From Humidesulfovibrio mexicanus (lineage in GTDB: Bacteria; Desulfobacterota; Desulfovibrionia; Desulfovibrionales; Desulfovibrionaceae), in contig NZ_FZOC01000005.1 in assembly GCF_900188225.1 (NCBI RefSeq), positions 124,001 to 188,000 on the forward strand: 64,000 nt of DNA, given 5' to 3'. Positions 24,596 through 33,391 of the stretch are shown in pieces. The translations under genes and the position numbers were made by a program. The stretch's first letter is position 1, and every line of letters begins with the position of its first letter. The notes under the pieces were generated by a model. It searched no databases, was not told where the DNA came from, and saw only the letters and a program-made list of their open reading frames with translations.

Positions 24596-25627
24596 ATGAG
24601 CGCGAAGAATCCCAAAGTGGCAGTGGTGGGCGCTACCGGCGCCGTTGGCCGTGAAATGCTTGAGGTGCTGGCCCAGCGCGAGTTCCCCGCGGCCGAGGTG
24701 GTGCCCTTCGCCTCCTCGCGCAGCGCGGGCAGCAAGGTGGAGTTCAAGGGCGCCGAGCTCACCGTGCGCGAGCTGAAAGAGGACTCCTTCGCCGGGTTCG
24801 ACCTGGCGCTGTTCTCCGCGGGCGGGAGCACCTCCGAGAAGTTCGCCCCGCTGGCGGCCAAGGCAGGCTGCGTGGTGGTGGACAACTCCAGCGCCTGGCG
24901 CATGGACCCGAAGTGCCCGCTGGTGGTGCCGGAGGTGAACCCCAACGATCTTTCCTGGCACAAGGGCATCATCGCCAACCCCAATTGCTCCACCATCCAG
25001 ATGGTGGTGGCCCTGAAGCCCCTGCACGACGTGGCCAGGATCAAGCGCATCGTGGTCTCCACCTACCAGGCCGTGTCCGGCACCGGGCAGAAGGCCATCG
25101 CCGAGCTGGAGGGCCAGGTGGTCCGGCTCATGAACGGCAAGGAAATCGAGCCCAAGGTGTACCCCTACCAGATCGCCTTCAACTGCCTGCCGCAGATCGA
25201 TGTGTTCCTGGACAACGGGTATACCAAGGAAGAGATGAAAATGGTCAACGAGACCAAGAAGATCATGGGCGACGACTCCATCCGCGTCACGGCCACCACC
25301 GTGCGCGTGCCCGTCTTCTATGGCCACTCGGAGTCCGTGAACATCGAGACCGAGAAGAAGCTTACGGTTGAAGAGGTCCGCCAGATTCTGGCCAGCGCGC
25401 CGGGCATCATCGTGGAGGACTTCCCCGAGAAGAAGATCTACCCCATGGCCGTGAACGCCGCCGGCCAGGACGACGTGTTCGTGGGCCGCATCCGCGAGGA
25501 CGAGTCCATCGAGAACGGCATCAACCTGTGGGTCGTGGCCGACAACATCCGCAAGGGCGCGGCCACAAACGCCGTGCAGATCGGCGAGGAACTCCTCCGC
25601 CGCAATCTGTTGCGGGTGCCGTCGTAA
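24596..25627 (+). CDS. asd: Aspartate-semialdehyde dehydrogenase
   Basis: The 343-residue enzyme reduces aspartyl phosphate to the semialdehyde, the branch point to lysine/DAP, threonine and methionine. The NADP loop GATGAVG is at residue ~12. The catalytic cysteine is in NPNCSTIQM (~residue 132), and the VFYGHSESVN stretch carries the active-site His. Length is normal. It lies between metF and an aminotransferase gene with small gaps, so the three are probably one operon linked to methionine/amino-acid synthesis. Confidence 0.96.
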   Translation: MSAKNPKVAVVGATGAVGREMLEVLAQREFPAAEVVPFASSRSAGSKVEFKGAELTVRELKEDSFAGFDLALFSAGGSTSEKFAPLAAKAGCVVVDNSSAWRMDPKCPLVVPEVNPNDLSWHKGIIANPNCSTIQMVVALKPLHDVARIKRIVVSTYQAVSGTGQKAIAELEGQVVRLMNGKEIEPKVYPYQIAFNCLPQIDVFLDNGYTKEEMKMVNETKKIMGDDSIRVTATTVRVPVFYGHSESVNIETEKKLTVEEVRQILASAPGIIVEDFPEKKIYPMAVNAAGQDDVFVGRIREDESIENGINLWVVADNIRKGAATNAVQIGEELLRRNLLRVPS

Positions 25628-25644
25628 GGCGGCGGGGAGCCCAT

Positions 25645-26583
25645 ATGCGCGTTGCGGATTCCACGGACTACCTGGAGGCCCTGCTGGAGGCCATACGGCC
25701 CGGGACCGAGGAGGTGCTCGCCTTCTACGACCACCGCGTGGGGGTCATCGGCACCGACGCCCGGCTCATGCTCATGCCCTGGGACGACCATCTGGTCCAC
25801 AGGGGCGACGGCGTGTTCGAGTCGCTCAAGTACGAGGGCCGCAAGCTGTACCAGCTGGATGCGCACATCCGGCGCATGAAGATCTCCTGCCAAGCCATCC
25901 ACCTGGAGCCGCCGTGCTCCTGGCAGGAGTTGAAAGAGGCCGTCGTCGAGGTCGCGGCCGCGGGCAACGAGCCCGATGGTTTGATCCGCGTGCTTTTGGG
26001 GCGCGGGCCGGGCGGCTTCGGGCTCGACCCCTACGAAAGCCCGGTGCCGAGCCTGTACATTGTGGCCTACCGCCTGCACCTGCGGCCGGAGAGCGCGTTC
26101 GAGAAGGGCGCCACGGCCATGCGCACCTCCATACCGGCCAAGCAGGCCTGGATGGCCACGGTCAAGACCACCAACTACCTGCCCAACGTGCTCATGAAGC
26201 GCGAGGCCGTGAACAACCGCGTGGACTTCCCCCTGTGCTTCGGCCCCAACGGCTTTCTGGCCGAGGGCGCCACGGAGAACGTGGCCCTGGTGGACGAGGC
26301 CGGGCGGCTGGTGATTCCGGAGTTCACCAACTCCCTGGCGGGCACCACCCTCATGCGCGCGGTGGACCTGGTCAAGGGAGACATGCCCGTGGTCTTCAAG
26401 GGCGTGAGCGAGGACGAGCTGTTCGCCGCCCGCGAGGTGATGATGGTGGGCACCAGCTTCGACGCCATCGGCATCGTGCGGTACAACGGCAAGCCCATCT
26501 TCGACGCCCGGCCCGGCCCGGCGACCCGGCGCATTCGGGAGCTGCTGCGGGACGACCTGAAGCAGAACGGCCTGGCCTTCTAG
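25645..26583 (+). CDS. Class IV PLP aminotransferase (branched-chain / D-amino-acid / ADC-lyase type)
   Basis: The 312-residue fold-type IV enzyme has the conserved HRGDGVFESLK segment near residue 50. The PLP lysine lies in VKTTNYLPNV (~residue 175), and FLAEGATENVALVD and NSLAGTT are the phosphate-binding and substrate loops. The head is ~20 residues longer than in minimal BCATs. Branched-chain aminotransferase is the usual annotation, but aminodeoxychorismate lyase or D-alanine transaminase activity cannot be excluded from motifs alone. A GGGGAG site precedes the ATG. A long hairpin follows the gene. Confidence 0.85.
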   Translation: MRVADSTDYLEALLEAIRPGTEEVLAFYDHRVGVIGTDARLMLMPWDDHLVHRGDGVFESLKYEGRKLYQLDAHIRRMKISCQAIHLEPPCSWQELKEAVVEVAAAGNEPDGLIRVLLGRGPGGFGLDPYESPVPSLYIVAYRLHLRPESAFEKGATAMRTSIPAKQAWMATVKTTNYLPNVLMKREAVNNRVDFPLCFGPNGFLAEGATENVALVDEAGRLVIPEFTNSLAGTTLMRAVDLVKGDMPVVFKGVSEDELFAAREVMMVGTSFDAIGIVRYNGKPIFDARPGPATRRIRELLRDDLKQNGLAF

Positions 26584-26607
26584 CCCCGGCCGGTTGACGA
26601 AAACGCC

Positions 26608-26655
26608 GCGCCCGGCTTCTTCCGCAAGCGGAGGAGGCCGGGCGCTTGCGCGTTT
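26608..26655 (+). terminator. Long hairpin terminator after the aminotransferase gene
   Basis: An 18-bp stem (26608-26625 with 26628-26645, two G-T wobbles) lies 24 bp after the stop. Only a weak T-rich tail follows on plus (TTGCGCGTTT); on minus it would be followed by TTTT. It separates the metF-asd operon from the riboswitch unit. Confidence 0.7.
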
Positions 26656-26708
26656 CCGGCCTGTGCTGGGGCGGCAACCAGGGAGCCGCCAGGTCAGGCG
26701 AAGCCGTC

Positions 26709-26737
26709 TTGACGTTCGGCCCGTCCCAAAGTAGAAG
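26709..26737 (+). promoter_or_regulatory. Promoter of the riboswitch-benE transcript
   Basis: TTGACG (26709-26714) and TAGAAG (26732-26737) are separated by 17 nt. The predicted start near 26744 is just ahead of the aptamer at 26752, which supports both calls. Confidence 0.55.
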
Positions 26738-26751
26738 CACGCGCATACAGG

Positions 26752-26828
26752 GGCCGCGTGACTGGCGAAACCGTGGAGCCAACCACGAGGAAGCGCGGGT
26801 CTCCCCACCAGCCGCTCGCCTGGGCTGC
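26752..26828 (+). promoter_or_regulatory. ZTP (pfl-motif) riboswitch aptamer
   Basis: The segment contains the conserved pieces of the ZTP/ZMP aptamer in the right order. GTGACTGGCG follows a P1 half (CCGCG, 26754-26758). A short P2 hairpin GTGG...CCAC (26773-26786) and GAGGAAGCG follow, with the P1 partner CGCGG (26794-26798). After a linker comes CGCCTGGGC (26817-26825), whose CGCC can pair with GGCG as the pseudoknot. The known ligand, ZTP/ZMP (AICAR nucleotides), signals lack of 10-formyl-tetrahydrofolate. The benE start codon lies about 80 nt downstream. The rest of the 323-bp gap is the terminator hairpin, the promoter and this leader. Confidence 0.82.
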
Positions 26829-26906
26829 GCCGCCGCCGATCCATCGGACGCCGGAGGCGTACCACCGGAACCCTTCCTCCCCCGGAAGGCGCACTGGGAG
26901 GCGACC

Positions 26907-28133
26907 ATGCCCGGAATCTCTCCAAAAACCCTCGTTCTGTCGCAGGCGGCCAGCCTGGGCGACCTCAGGCGCGACATGTCGCTTTCGGCCGTGGTGGCCG
27001 GAATCATCGCCGTGGTGGTCTCCTACGGCGGCCCTGCGGCCATCATCTTCCAGGCGGCCAGCCAGGCGCAGCTCACCCCGGACCAGCTCACCAGCTGGAT
27101 CTGGGCCATCTCCATCGGCTCCGGCCTGTGCGGGCTGGTGCTGAGCCTTGTGTACCGCGCGCCGGTGATCATCGCCTGGTCCACGCCGGGCGCGGCGCTT
27201 TTGGCCGCGGGCTGGACGGCCTACCCCTACCCGGAGGCCATCGGCGCCTTCGTGTTCGCGGCCGTGGCCATCACCGTGTTCGGGGCCACCGGGCTCTTCG
27301 GCGCGCTCATGGAGCGCATTCCCCAGGCCGTGGTGGCGGCCATGCTGGCGGGCATCCTGTTCCGCTTCGGGGTGGAGGTGTTCACGGCCATGCGCGCCAC
27401 GCCCGCCCTGGTGGCGCCCATGTTGGCCTGCTACCTGCTCATGAAACGCGTCTGGCCGCGTTACGCCATCGTGGCCACCCTGCTGGCCGGGCTTGTGGCG
27501 GCGGCGGCCCTGGGTCTGCTGGACTTCTCCCTGGTGGAGGCCAGCATTGCCCGGCCGGAGCTTACCGCGCCCCGCTTCAGCCTTGGGGCGCTCATCGGCC
27601 TCGGGGTGCCGCTGTTCATGGTCACCATGACCGGGCAGAACGCCACGGGTCTGGGCGTGCTGCGCACGGCAGGGTACAAGACCCCAGGCGGCCCGCTGGT
27701 GGCGGCCACGGGCGCGCTCTCCACCGTGCTGGCCTTCTTCGGCTCCCACGGCATCAACCTGGCGGCCATCACCGCAGCCATCTGCACGGGGCCGGAGGCT
27801 CACGGCGACCCGGACAAGCGCTACGTGGCCGGGGTGGCCTGCGGGCTGGCCTACCTGGTAGTGGGGCTTTTCGGGGCCACGCTGGTGGGGCTGTTCACGG
27901 CGCTGCCGCCGGGACTCATCGCGGCCATTTCCGGGCTGGCGCTCTTCGGCGCGCTGCAGAACGGCCTCACTCAGGCCATGGCCGACGAGGCCCGGCGCGA
28001 GGCCGCGCTGGTGACCTTCCTGCTCACCGTGTCCGGCGTGTCGGTGTTCGGCGTGGGCTCGGCCTTCTGGGGGCTCGTTGGCGGCGTGCTGGCCGACTGG
28101 GCGCTCACCGCGCGCCGCAGCCCGGCCAGCTAG
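26907..28133 (+). CDS. BenE-family permease (benzoate:H+ symporter type)
   Basis: The 408-residue inner-membrane protein has about twelve helices. It shows the BenE hallmarks SWIWAISIGSG and VIIAWSTPGAALLA in the first third, and MTGQNATGLGVL followed by SHGINLAAITAAICTG in the second half. The family belongs to the NCS2-like transporters, and its founder imports benzoate. A GGGAGG site precedes the ATG at 26907. The ZTP riboswitch in its leader indicates regulation by folate/purine status. The real substrate may therefore be an aromatic folate precursor such as p-aminobenzoate or a purine (inference). Confidence 0.88.
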   Translation: MPGISPKTLVLSQAASLGDLRRDMSLSAVVAGIIAVVVSYGGPAAIIFQAASQAQLTPDQLTSWIWAISIGSGLCGLVLSLVYRAPVIIAWSTPGAALLAAGWTAYPYPEAIGAFVFAAVAITVFGATGLFGALMERIPQAVVAAMLAGILFRFGVEVFTAMRATPALVAPMLACYLLMKRVWPRYAIVATLLAGLVAAAALGLLDFSLVEASIARPELTAPRFSLGALIGLGVPLFMVTMTGQNATGLGVLRTAGYKTPGGPLVAATGALSTVLAFFGSHGINLAAITAAICTGPEAHGDPDKRYVAGVACGLAYLVVGLFGATLVGLFTALPPGLIAAISGLALFGALQNGLTQAMADEARREAALVTFLLTVSGVSVFGVGSAFWGLVGGVLADWALTARRSPAS

Positions 28134-28176
28134 CCAAGCAGGGGGCAGGCCGGGGCTTCCCGCCCTGGCCTTGCGT

Positions 28177-28422
28177 TCAGTAGGGCAGGGAGCGCGCGTC
28201 CGGCGGGGCGATCTCCTCCCAGTCGGCGAGCGGGGCCAGGTCCTGGGGCACGAACTCCCAGCGTTCGCCGGAGCGCAGGGCCTGCTCGGGCGCATCGTCG
28301 GCGATGACCTGGTCCAGGGCCTTGGCCGCGTTTTTGCGGTCGTCCTCGTCCAGGGCCATGATGGTCTCGGGGTGGCGGTCGCCGTCGGACATGACGCGGT
28401 ACACGAGATAGAGCTGTCGCAT
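28177..28422 (-). CDS. Small protein of unknown function
   Basis: The 81-residue soluble protein starts MRQLYLVYRVMSDG. A GGAGG site lies a few bases upstream of the ATG at 28422. It is acidic, with a helix-prone DEDDRKNAAKALDQVI centre and a WEFVPQDLAPLADWEEI end. There is no membrane segment, cysteine or known motif. I do not recognise the family. It is divergent from the metallophosphoesterase gene and converges on the permease gene. Confidence 0.65.
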   Translation of the reverse strand: MRQLYLVYRVMSDGDRHPETIMALDEDDRKNAAKALDQVIADDAPEQALRSGERWEFVPQDLAPLADWEEIAPPDARSLPY

Positions 28423-28489
28423 GGGAGCCTCCTTCAGTGTGTGCCGCGGCATCATGCCCCAAGGCCGCGCCGTGCGCAACGCCCCCGCC

Positions 28490-28519
28490 TTGACTGCCCG
28501 GCCCCGGCGCACCTACTGT
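28490..28519 (+). promoter_or_regulatory. Candidate promoter of the metallophosphoesterase gene
   Basis: TTGACT (28490-28495) is followed after 18 nt by the weak -10 TACTGT (28514-28519), about 40 bp before the start codon. Confidence 0.35.
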
Positions 28520-28561
28520 GTCCAAGCTCAGCGTTTCTGCACCCTCACCGCCGGAGTCCCC

Positions 28562-29689
28562 ATGCGCTTCTATCTTGTCTTCACCGCCATCTTCATGTTC
28601 ATGCTGGGCATTTCGCTTTTGCAGGCGCGGCGGCAGGTGGGCGTGGGCAACCACGCCTCGCTGGTGCTCATGGCCTACGGATTGGCGGTCAGCCTGCTGC
28701 TCGCCTCCACGCGCGCCATGCCCGACACCTGGTCCCTGGACTTCGCGCGGGTCATGTGGTGGCTGGGCTACGGCACCTTTGCGGCGGTGTCGTACCTGTT
28801 CCTGTTCCAGGTGTGCCTGCTGCTGGCGGAGCTGGCAGCGCGCTTCCTTGCGCCCGGAGTGCTGGGCTTTTTCCGGTCCTGGCGGGCCTTGTGCCTGGCC
28901 TTCGGCCTGACGGCGCTGGTGCTGGCCTACGGCAGTTGGGAGCTGTGCGACGTGCGCGTGCTCTCGCGGCAGATGGTCTCGGCCAAGGTGGCGCGTCCGG
29001 TGCGCATGGTGGCGGCAAGCGACCTGCACCTGGGCGTCATGGTGAGCGCGGCGCGCATGGACGCGCTGGTGCGGCTCATCCGCGCCCAGAACCCGGACCT
29101 GCTGCTCCTGGTGGGCGATGTGGTGAACGACCACCCGGCCAGCCTGGAGCCCCTGGCGGAAAAGCTGGCGGCGGCGCGGCCGCGCCTGGGGACCTACGGC
29201 GTGTTCGGCAATCATGAGCGCTACGAGGGCGACGGCGCCAGCGCGCGCGTGTTCCAGTGGGCCGGGGCGCGGCTGTTGTGCAACGAGTCCGTGCGCCTGC
29301 CCGAGGCGGGCATCCAGATTCTGGGCATTGTCGATCCGGGCCGCGCGGCGGATGTGACGGGCGAGATCGTGGACGAGATCCACTCCCTTGCGCCGCAGGT
29401 CGACCCCGCGCTCTTCGGCGTGCTTATGAACCACCGGCCGGTGGCCTGGCGCGAGGCCGCGCTGCCGCTGGGCATAGAGCTTACGCTTTCGGGCCACACG
29501 CACCGGGGCCAGGTGTTCCCCTTCTACCTGGTGGTCGCCGCCTTCCACGAGTTCATGGGCGGGTTTTACGAGCAGGACGGCAAGGTGCTGGGCGTGAGCG
29601 CCGGGGCGGGCTTCTGGGGGCCGCCCCTGCGCGTGTTGGCCCCGCCGGACATCCTGGTGATCGACGTGCTGCCCGCCACGGCCCCATAG
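28562..29689 (+). CDS. Membrane-anchored metallophosphoesterase
   Basis: The 375-residue protein has four membrane helices in the first ~125 residues, then a calcineurin-like phosphoesterase domain. The metal-binding motifs are in order: SDLHLG (~158), VGDVVND (~187), GNHERYE (~219) and SGHTHRGQ (~308). Related proteins with this layout (YkuE/YaeI-like) hydrolyse UDP-diacylglucosamine or other phosphoesters; the substrate here is unknown. A GGAG site precedes the ATG at 28562. The histidine kinase gene starts ~70 bp downstream on the same strand. Confidence 0.87.
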   Translation: MRFYLVFTAIFMFMLGISLLQARRQVGVGNHASLVLMAYGLAVSLLLASTRAMPDTWSLDFARVMWWLGYGTFAAVSYLFLFQVCLLLAELAARFLAPGVLGFFRSWRALCLAFGLTALVLAYGSWELCDVRVLSRQMVSAKVARPVRMVAASDLHLGVMVSAARMDALVRLIRAQNPDLLLLVGDVVNDHPASLEPLAEKLAAARPRLGTYGVFGNHERYEGDGASARVFQWAGARLLCNESVRLPEAGIQILGIVDPGRAADVTGEIVDEIHSLAPQVDPALFGVLMNHRPVAWREAALPLGIELTLSGHTHRGQVFPFYLVVAAFHEFMGGFYEQDGKVLGVSAGAGFWGPPLRVLAPPDILVIDVLPATAP

Positions 29690-29761
29690 CCAGCAATGTG
29701 GACCCCCGCGCCGAAAGGGCGTAGGGGGGGCGGGAGATTCTTTTCCGCAAGGACCGTTCGC

Positions 29762-31198
29762 GTGGACACAAAACCTCCCCGCCGCCTCGGCATCACCGCC
29801 AAGCTGCTCATCTGGTGCATGATGCTTGTGGGCATCTTCTACGCCACCACCAGCCTGCTCATGCTGCGCATCCAGAACCTGGTGGAGGTCTCCTCGGCCA
29901 TCGTCAACGTCAACTACGACATGGACCTTTCCGCCCAGCGCATGATCCAGCAGCTGCTGTCCCTTGAGGAAAACCGCAAGCGCTACGAAATACTCCAGAA
30001 GGACGCCTACATGGAGGCCTTTGTCTCGGACCTGGAGGACTTCGGCAAGACGCTTTCCTCGGTGCTGGAACGCCACCCGGACTACCGCGGGCCATGGGCC
30101 GGGTTGGTGCGCGAGTATGCCGAACTGCTGGTGCGCAGCCGCGACACCGGCCCCAAGGTGCTGCCCGACCGCATGGTGGCCAGCTGGCTGGAGACCCTTG
30201 TGGACGCGCGTGAGCGCAACCAGCAGGAGATGGAGGCCCGCCTGAACGACCTGGCCGCCAAAAGCCGTGCGGCCGAGCGCCTGGGCTTCATGGGCCTCAT
30301 GGTCAGCATCGCCTTCGGCGTGCTGGGCAGCGTGTTCATCGCCTACCGGCTCAACATTTCCCTTTCGGAGATACGCCGGGGCATCCGCGAGCTGGGCGGC
30401 GGCGAGCCCACCCGGCCCGTGCGCGTGAACACGCGCGACGAGCTGGGCGAACTGGCCCAGGCCTTCAACACCATGGCGGCGCGCCTGGCCGAAGAAGAGA
30501 AGATGCGCCAGGACTTCATCGCCATGCTCTCCCACGAGATCCGCACCCCGCTCACCAGCATCCGCGAATCCGTGGACCTGGTGGAGAGCGGGGCCTTTGG
30601 CGAGGTGAACGAGAAACAGCGCCACTTCTTGGACATTTCCCGGCAGGAGGCGCTCCGGCTCACGCATCTTTTGGAACGGCTCATGAAGGTCTCCAGCCTG
30701 GAGGCCCAGCGCCTGCGGCTGGCTGTGGAGCCGCTGGACGCCGCGTCCCTGGCCCGGCAGGCCCTGGACAAGATGCAGTCCACCGCCCTGGCCAGGAACG
30801 TGGCGCTCAAGGCCGAACTGCCCGAAGATTTCGTGTTCGTGGAGGCCGACCAGGAGCATGTGACCCAGGTGCTGGTGAACCTGCTGGGCAACGCCATCAA
30901 GTTCTCCCCGCCGGAATCCCTTGTGCGGCTGAGCGTGACCCCGGAGCCCAGCGGGCGCTTCGTCATCTTCTGTGTCGTGGACGAGGGGCCGGGCATCGCC
31001 CCGGAGGAGCAGGAGCGCATCTTCCTCAAATACTACCGCGAGCCCAGCGTGCGCGGCAGCGTGGACGGCCTGGGGCTCGGGCTGTCCATCTCACGGGGCA
31101 TCGTGGAGGCCCACGGCGGCAGCCTGTGGCTCAACAGCGCGCCGGGCTGCGGGTCGAGCTTCTGCTTTTCCCTTCCCAAGCCCAAAACGATGGTATAG
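29762..31198 (+). CDS. Sensor histidine kinase, GlrK/QseE-like
   Basis: The ~478-residue protein has an N-terminal helix (~15-35), a helical periplasmic region (~35-185), a second helix (~190-210), then HAMP and kinase domains. The phosphorylated His is in LSHEIRTPLTSI, the N-box in NLLGNAIKFS, and the G boxes are DEGPGIAP and GLGLGLSIS. I prefer the GTG at 29762, preceded by AAGGA; the ATG at 29696 is an alternative adding 22 residues. The lipoprotein and sigma54 regulator that follow reproduce the enterobacterial GlrK-QseG-GlrR order. Confidence 0.88.
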   Translation: MDTKPPRRLGITAKLLIWCMMLVGIFYATTSLLMLRIQNLVEVSSAIVNVNYDMDLSAQRMIQQLLSLEENRKRYEILQKDAYMEAFVSDLEDFGKTLSSVLERHPDYRGPWAGLVREYAELLVRSRDTGPKVLPDRMVASWLETLVDARERNQQEMEARLNDLAAKSRAAERLGFMGLMVSIAFGVLGSVFIAYRLNISLSEIRRGIRELGGGEPTRPVRVNTRDELGELAQAFNTMAARLAEEEKMRQDFIAMLSHEIRTPLTSIRESVDLVESGAFGEVNEKQRHFLDISRQEALRLTHLLERLMKVSSLEAQRLRLAVEPLDAASLARQALDKMQSTALARNVALKAELPEDFVFVEADQEHVTQVLVNLLGNAIKFSPPESLVRLSVTPEPSGRFVIFCVVDEGPGIAPEEQERIFLKYYREPSVRGSVDGLGLGLSISRGIVEAHGGSLWLNSAPGCGSSFCFSLPKPKTMV

Positions 31199-31207
31199 GA
31201 CACGCCC

Positions 31208-31852
31208 ATGACACGACGCACGCTCTTGTCCCGGCGCGTCGGCGCTGGTCTTCGCCTCCGGGCGGAGGGCTTCGTCCGCTCCCTTTTGCTTTTGGCAGCC
31301 CTCGCGCTTGGTGGCTGCTCCCTGGCCAACGGGACCCAGGCGCCCCCTGTGCAGGAACCGCGCGCGGCCTACGTTCTGGCCGTGGATTCCTACCTGGCGG
31401 GGCAGTACGAGAAGGCGGCCTTCATCTTCCAGCGTCTTTCCGGCGATACGACCGACCCCGTTCTGGCGCGCAAGGCCTATTATGGCCTGGCCTGTTCGCG
31501 GTTGGCCACGGCCAGCACCCCGGAAGAACTGCACCACGGCTTGAACCTTTGGAACAACTGGGTGCAGATGACCCCGGAAGGGCTGCCCTCGGAAGATCCG
31601 CGCCTGCTGACCCCGCTCTTGCCCCGGCTCACGGCGGCGGTGGGGCAGGAGAACCCGCCCATGCTCTCCGCCGAGGAGATCGACCGCGAGCTTGCCCGCA
31701 GCAAGCGTCTGGCCGGGTGCCAGGAGGAGACCGGCAAGGTCAAGGAGGCCCTGCGGAAAAAGACCGCCGAGGCCGAGGCCCTGCGCAGCCAGCTGAACGC
31801 CCTGGAGCGCCTGCACCGGGAAATCACCATGAAGAAGAAGGGCCTGGAGTAG
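31208..31852 (+). CDS. QseG-like lipoprotein
   Basis: The 214-residue protein has a lipoprotein signal: Arg-rich head, hydrophobic LLLLAALALGG, then the lipobox cysteine (~residue 37). A TPR-like helical region (~50-110) and a C-terminal coiled coil (ELARSKRLAGCQEE onward) follow. In enterobacteria QseG is an outer-membrane lipoprotein that activates the neighbouring kinase. The position between kinase and regulator genes suggests the same role. Only nine bases separate it from the kinase gene and eight from the regulator gene. Confidence 0.75.
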   Translation: MTRRTLLSRRVGAGLRLRAEGFVRSLLLLAALALGGCSLANGTQAPPVQEPRAAYVLAVDSYLAGQYEKAAFIFQRLSGDTTDPVLARKAYYGLACSRLATASTPEELHHGLNLWNNWVQMTPEGLPSEDPRLLTPLLPRLTAAVGQENPPMLSAEEIDRELARSKRLAGCQEETGKVKEALRKKTAEAEALRSQLNALERLHREITMKKKGLE

Positions 31853-31860
31853 CGCCAGCG

Positions 31861-33306
31861 ATGGACGGCAAGGAACAGAGCGGTCCCCTCGTCCTGTTGG
31901 TGGACGATGACAAGAATATTCTGCAGGTGCTGGAAGCCCGGCTTTCCTTCGCCCACTACCGGACCATAGCCGCGCGCAGCGCGGAGGAGGCCGTGGAGCT
32001 CTTGGCCCGCCATCCGGTGGACCTCGTCGTTTCCGACGTGAAGATGCCGGGAATGGGCGGGGTGGGGCTGCTGCACGAGATCCTCGTCCAGTGGCCGCAC
32101 ATCCCGGTGATCCTGCTCACCGCCTACGGCAGCATTCCCGACGCCGTGTCCACCATCCGCTCCGGCGCGGCCGACTATCTCACCAAGCCCTTCGATGGGC
32201 ACCAGCTGCTGCAGAAAATCGCCGCGCTTCTTGGCCGCCAGAGCGCGAAGCCGGAATCCCCGGCGCGCCGCCAGGGCGACGGGCGGCACAAGGCCATAAG
32301 CGAGGTCATCTGGGGCGGCAAAAGCCCGGTCATGCGCGAGTTCTACTCCGTGCTGGAGCGCGTGGCCCCAACCGACGTGGCCGTGCTCATCATGGGCGAA
32401 AGCGGCACCGGCAAGGAGATGGTCGCGCGGATGCTGCACGACCTTTCCCCTCGCGCCAAGGGGCCCTTTGTCATCGTGGACTGTGGCTCCACCCAGCCCA
32501 CGCTGCTGGAAAGCGAGCTCTTCGGCCATGTGAAAGGCTCCTTCACCCATGCCGTGCGCGACAAGAAGGGGCTCATGGAGGAGGCCGACGGCGGCACGCT
32601 CTTCCTCGACGAAATCGGCAACATCACCCCGGAGATGCAGACCCGGCTGCTGCGCTTCCTGCAGGAGCGCACCATCCGCCGCGTGGGCGACACGCGCGCC
32701 ATTCCGGTCAATTGCCGGGTGCTGGCCGCCACCAACGCCGACCTGCCCGCTCTGGTGAAAAAGGGCGAGTTCCGCGAGGATCTCTACTTCCGTCTCAAGG
32801 TCGTCACCCTCAGAGTGCCCCCCCTGCGCGACCGCAAGGAGGACATCCCGCTTTTGACGGAACGCTTCCTTGAGCGCTTCAGCGCGGAGCAGAATCGTCC
32901 CGCCGTCAGCGCCTCGCCGGAGACCCAGGCCCTGCTCATGTCCCACAGCTGGCCCGGCAACGTGCGCGAGCTCAAGCACGCGCTGGAGGGCGGCATGGTC
33001 TTCTGCCAGGGCCAGACCCTCACCCCGAAAGACATTCAGTTGGAGCAGGCCCGGAACCTTCACCCGGATCCCGTCCCGGCCGAGGCCGCCGCGCACTCCG
33101 CAAACGGCCAGCCAGCCAACGGCCGCACCGGAACCGATGCCCTTTCCCTTGAGGAAAACGAGCACCAGACCATTCTGCGCGCCCTGGAGCGCGCGGCCTG
33201 GGTCAAGAAGAACGCCGCCGACCTGCTCGGCATCAGCCGCAGGGCCATCCATTACAAGATCAAGAAGTACAACATCCAGATTCCCGGCAAGGACCAGGAC
33301 GAGTAG
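31861..33306 (+). CDS. Sigma54-dependent response regulator, GlrR-like
   Basis: The 481-residue activator has a receiver domain (Asp in VVSDVKMPG at ~59, Lys in TKPFD). An AAA+ domain follows with Walker A GESGTGKE (~180) and Walker [11 protein letters not shown], then a C-terminal Fis-type helix-turn-helix ([19 protein letters not shown]). The loop that touches sigma54, usually GAFTGA, reads GSFTHA (residues 226-231). The essential Phe-Thr pair is kept but two positions differ. It is the partner of the kinase two genes upstream. In E. coli GlrR drives envelope-stress and amino-sugar genes; targets here are unknown. Confidence 0.92.
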   Translation: MDGKEQSGPLVLLVDDDKNILQVLEARLSFAHYRTIAARSAEEAVELLARHPVDLVVSDVKMPGMGGVGLLHEILVQWPHIPVILLTAYGSIPDAVSTIRSGAADYLTKPFDGHQLLQKIAALLGRQSAKPESPARRQGDGRHKAISEVIWGGKSPVMREFYSVLERVAPTDVAVLIMGESGTGKEMVARMLHDLSPRAKGPFVIVDCGSTQPTLLESELFGHVKGSFTHAVRDKKGLMEEADGGTLFLDEIGNITPEMQTRLLRFLQERTIRRVGDTRAIPVNCRVLAATNADLPALVKKGEFREDLYFRLKVVTLRVPPLRDRKEDIPLLTERFLERFSAEQNRPAVSASPETQALLMSHSWPGNVRELKHALEGGMVFCQGQTLTPKDIQLEQARNLHPDPVPAEAAAHSANGQPANGRTGTDALSLEENEHQTILRALERAAWVKKNAADLLGISRRAIHYKIKKYNIQIPGKDQDE

Positions 33307-33375
33307 CCGCCGCCCGCATGTGGGCGTTCGCTTTCCGTACGTTCAAAGGCTTGCCGTAGTTTTCGCACATCTTTT

Positions 33376-33391
33376 TGTGATATATTTCACG
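33376..33391 (+). promoter_or_regulatory. Crp-like palindrome upstream of the chemoreceptor gene
   Basis: TGTGATATATTTCACG matches the Crp half-site layout TGTGA-N6-TCACA at nine of ten positions. It lies in the AT-rich first third of the 319-bp gap between the sigma54 regulator gene and the chemoreceptor gene. A short inverted repeat CTACG-N6-CGTAG follows at about 33395-33410. I see no gene in this gap and no clear -35/-10 pair. Confidence 0.45.

Noticed and set aside
26646-26906. An N-terminal extension of the BenE permease from an upstream start at 26646
   Set aside because: It would place coding sequence across the promoter and the riboswitch aptamer. The start at 26907 has a GGGAGG site and gives the family length.
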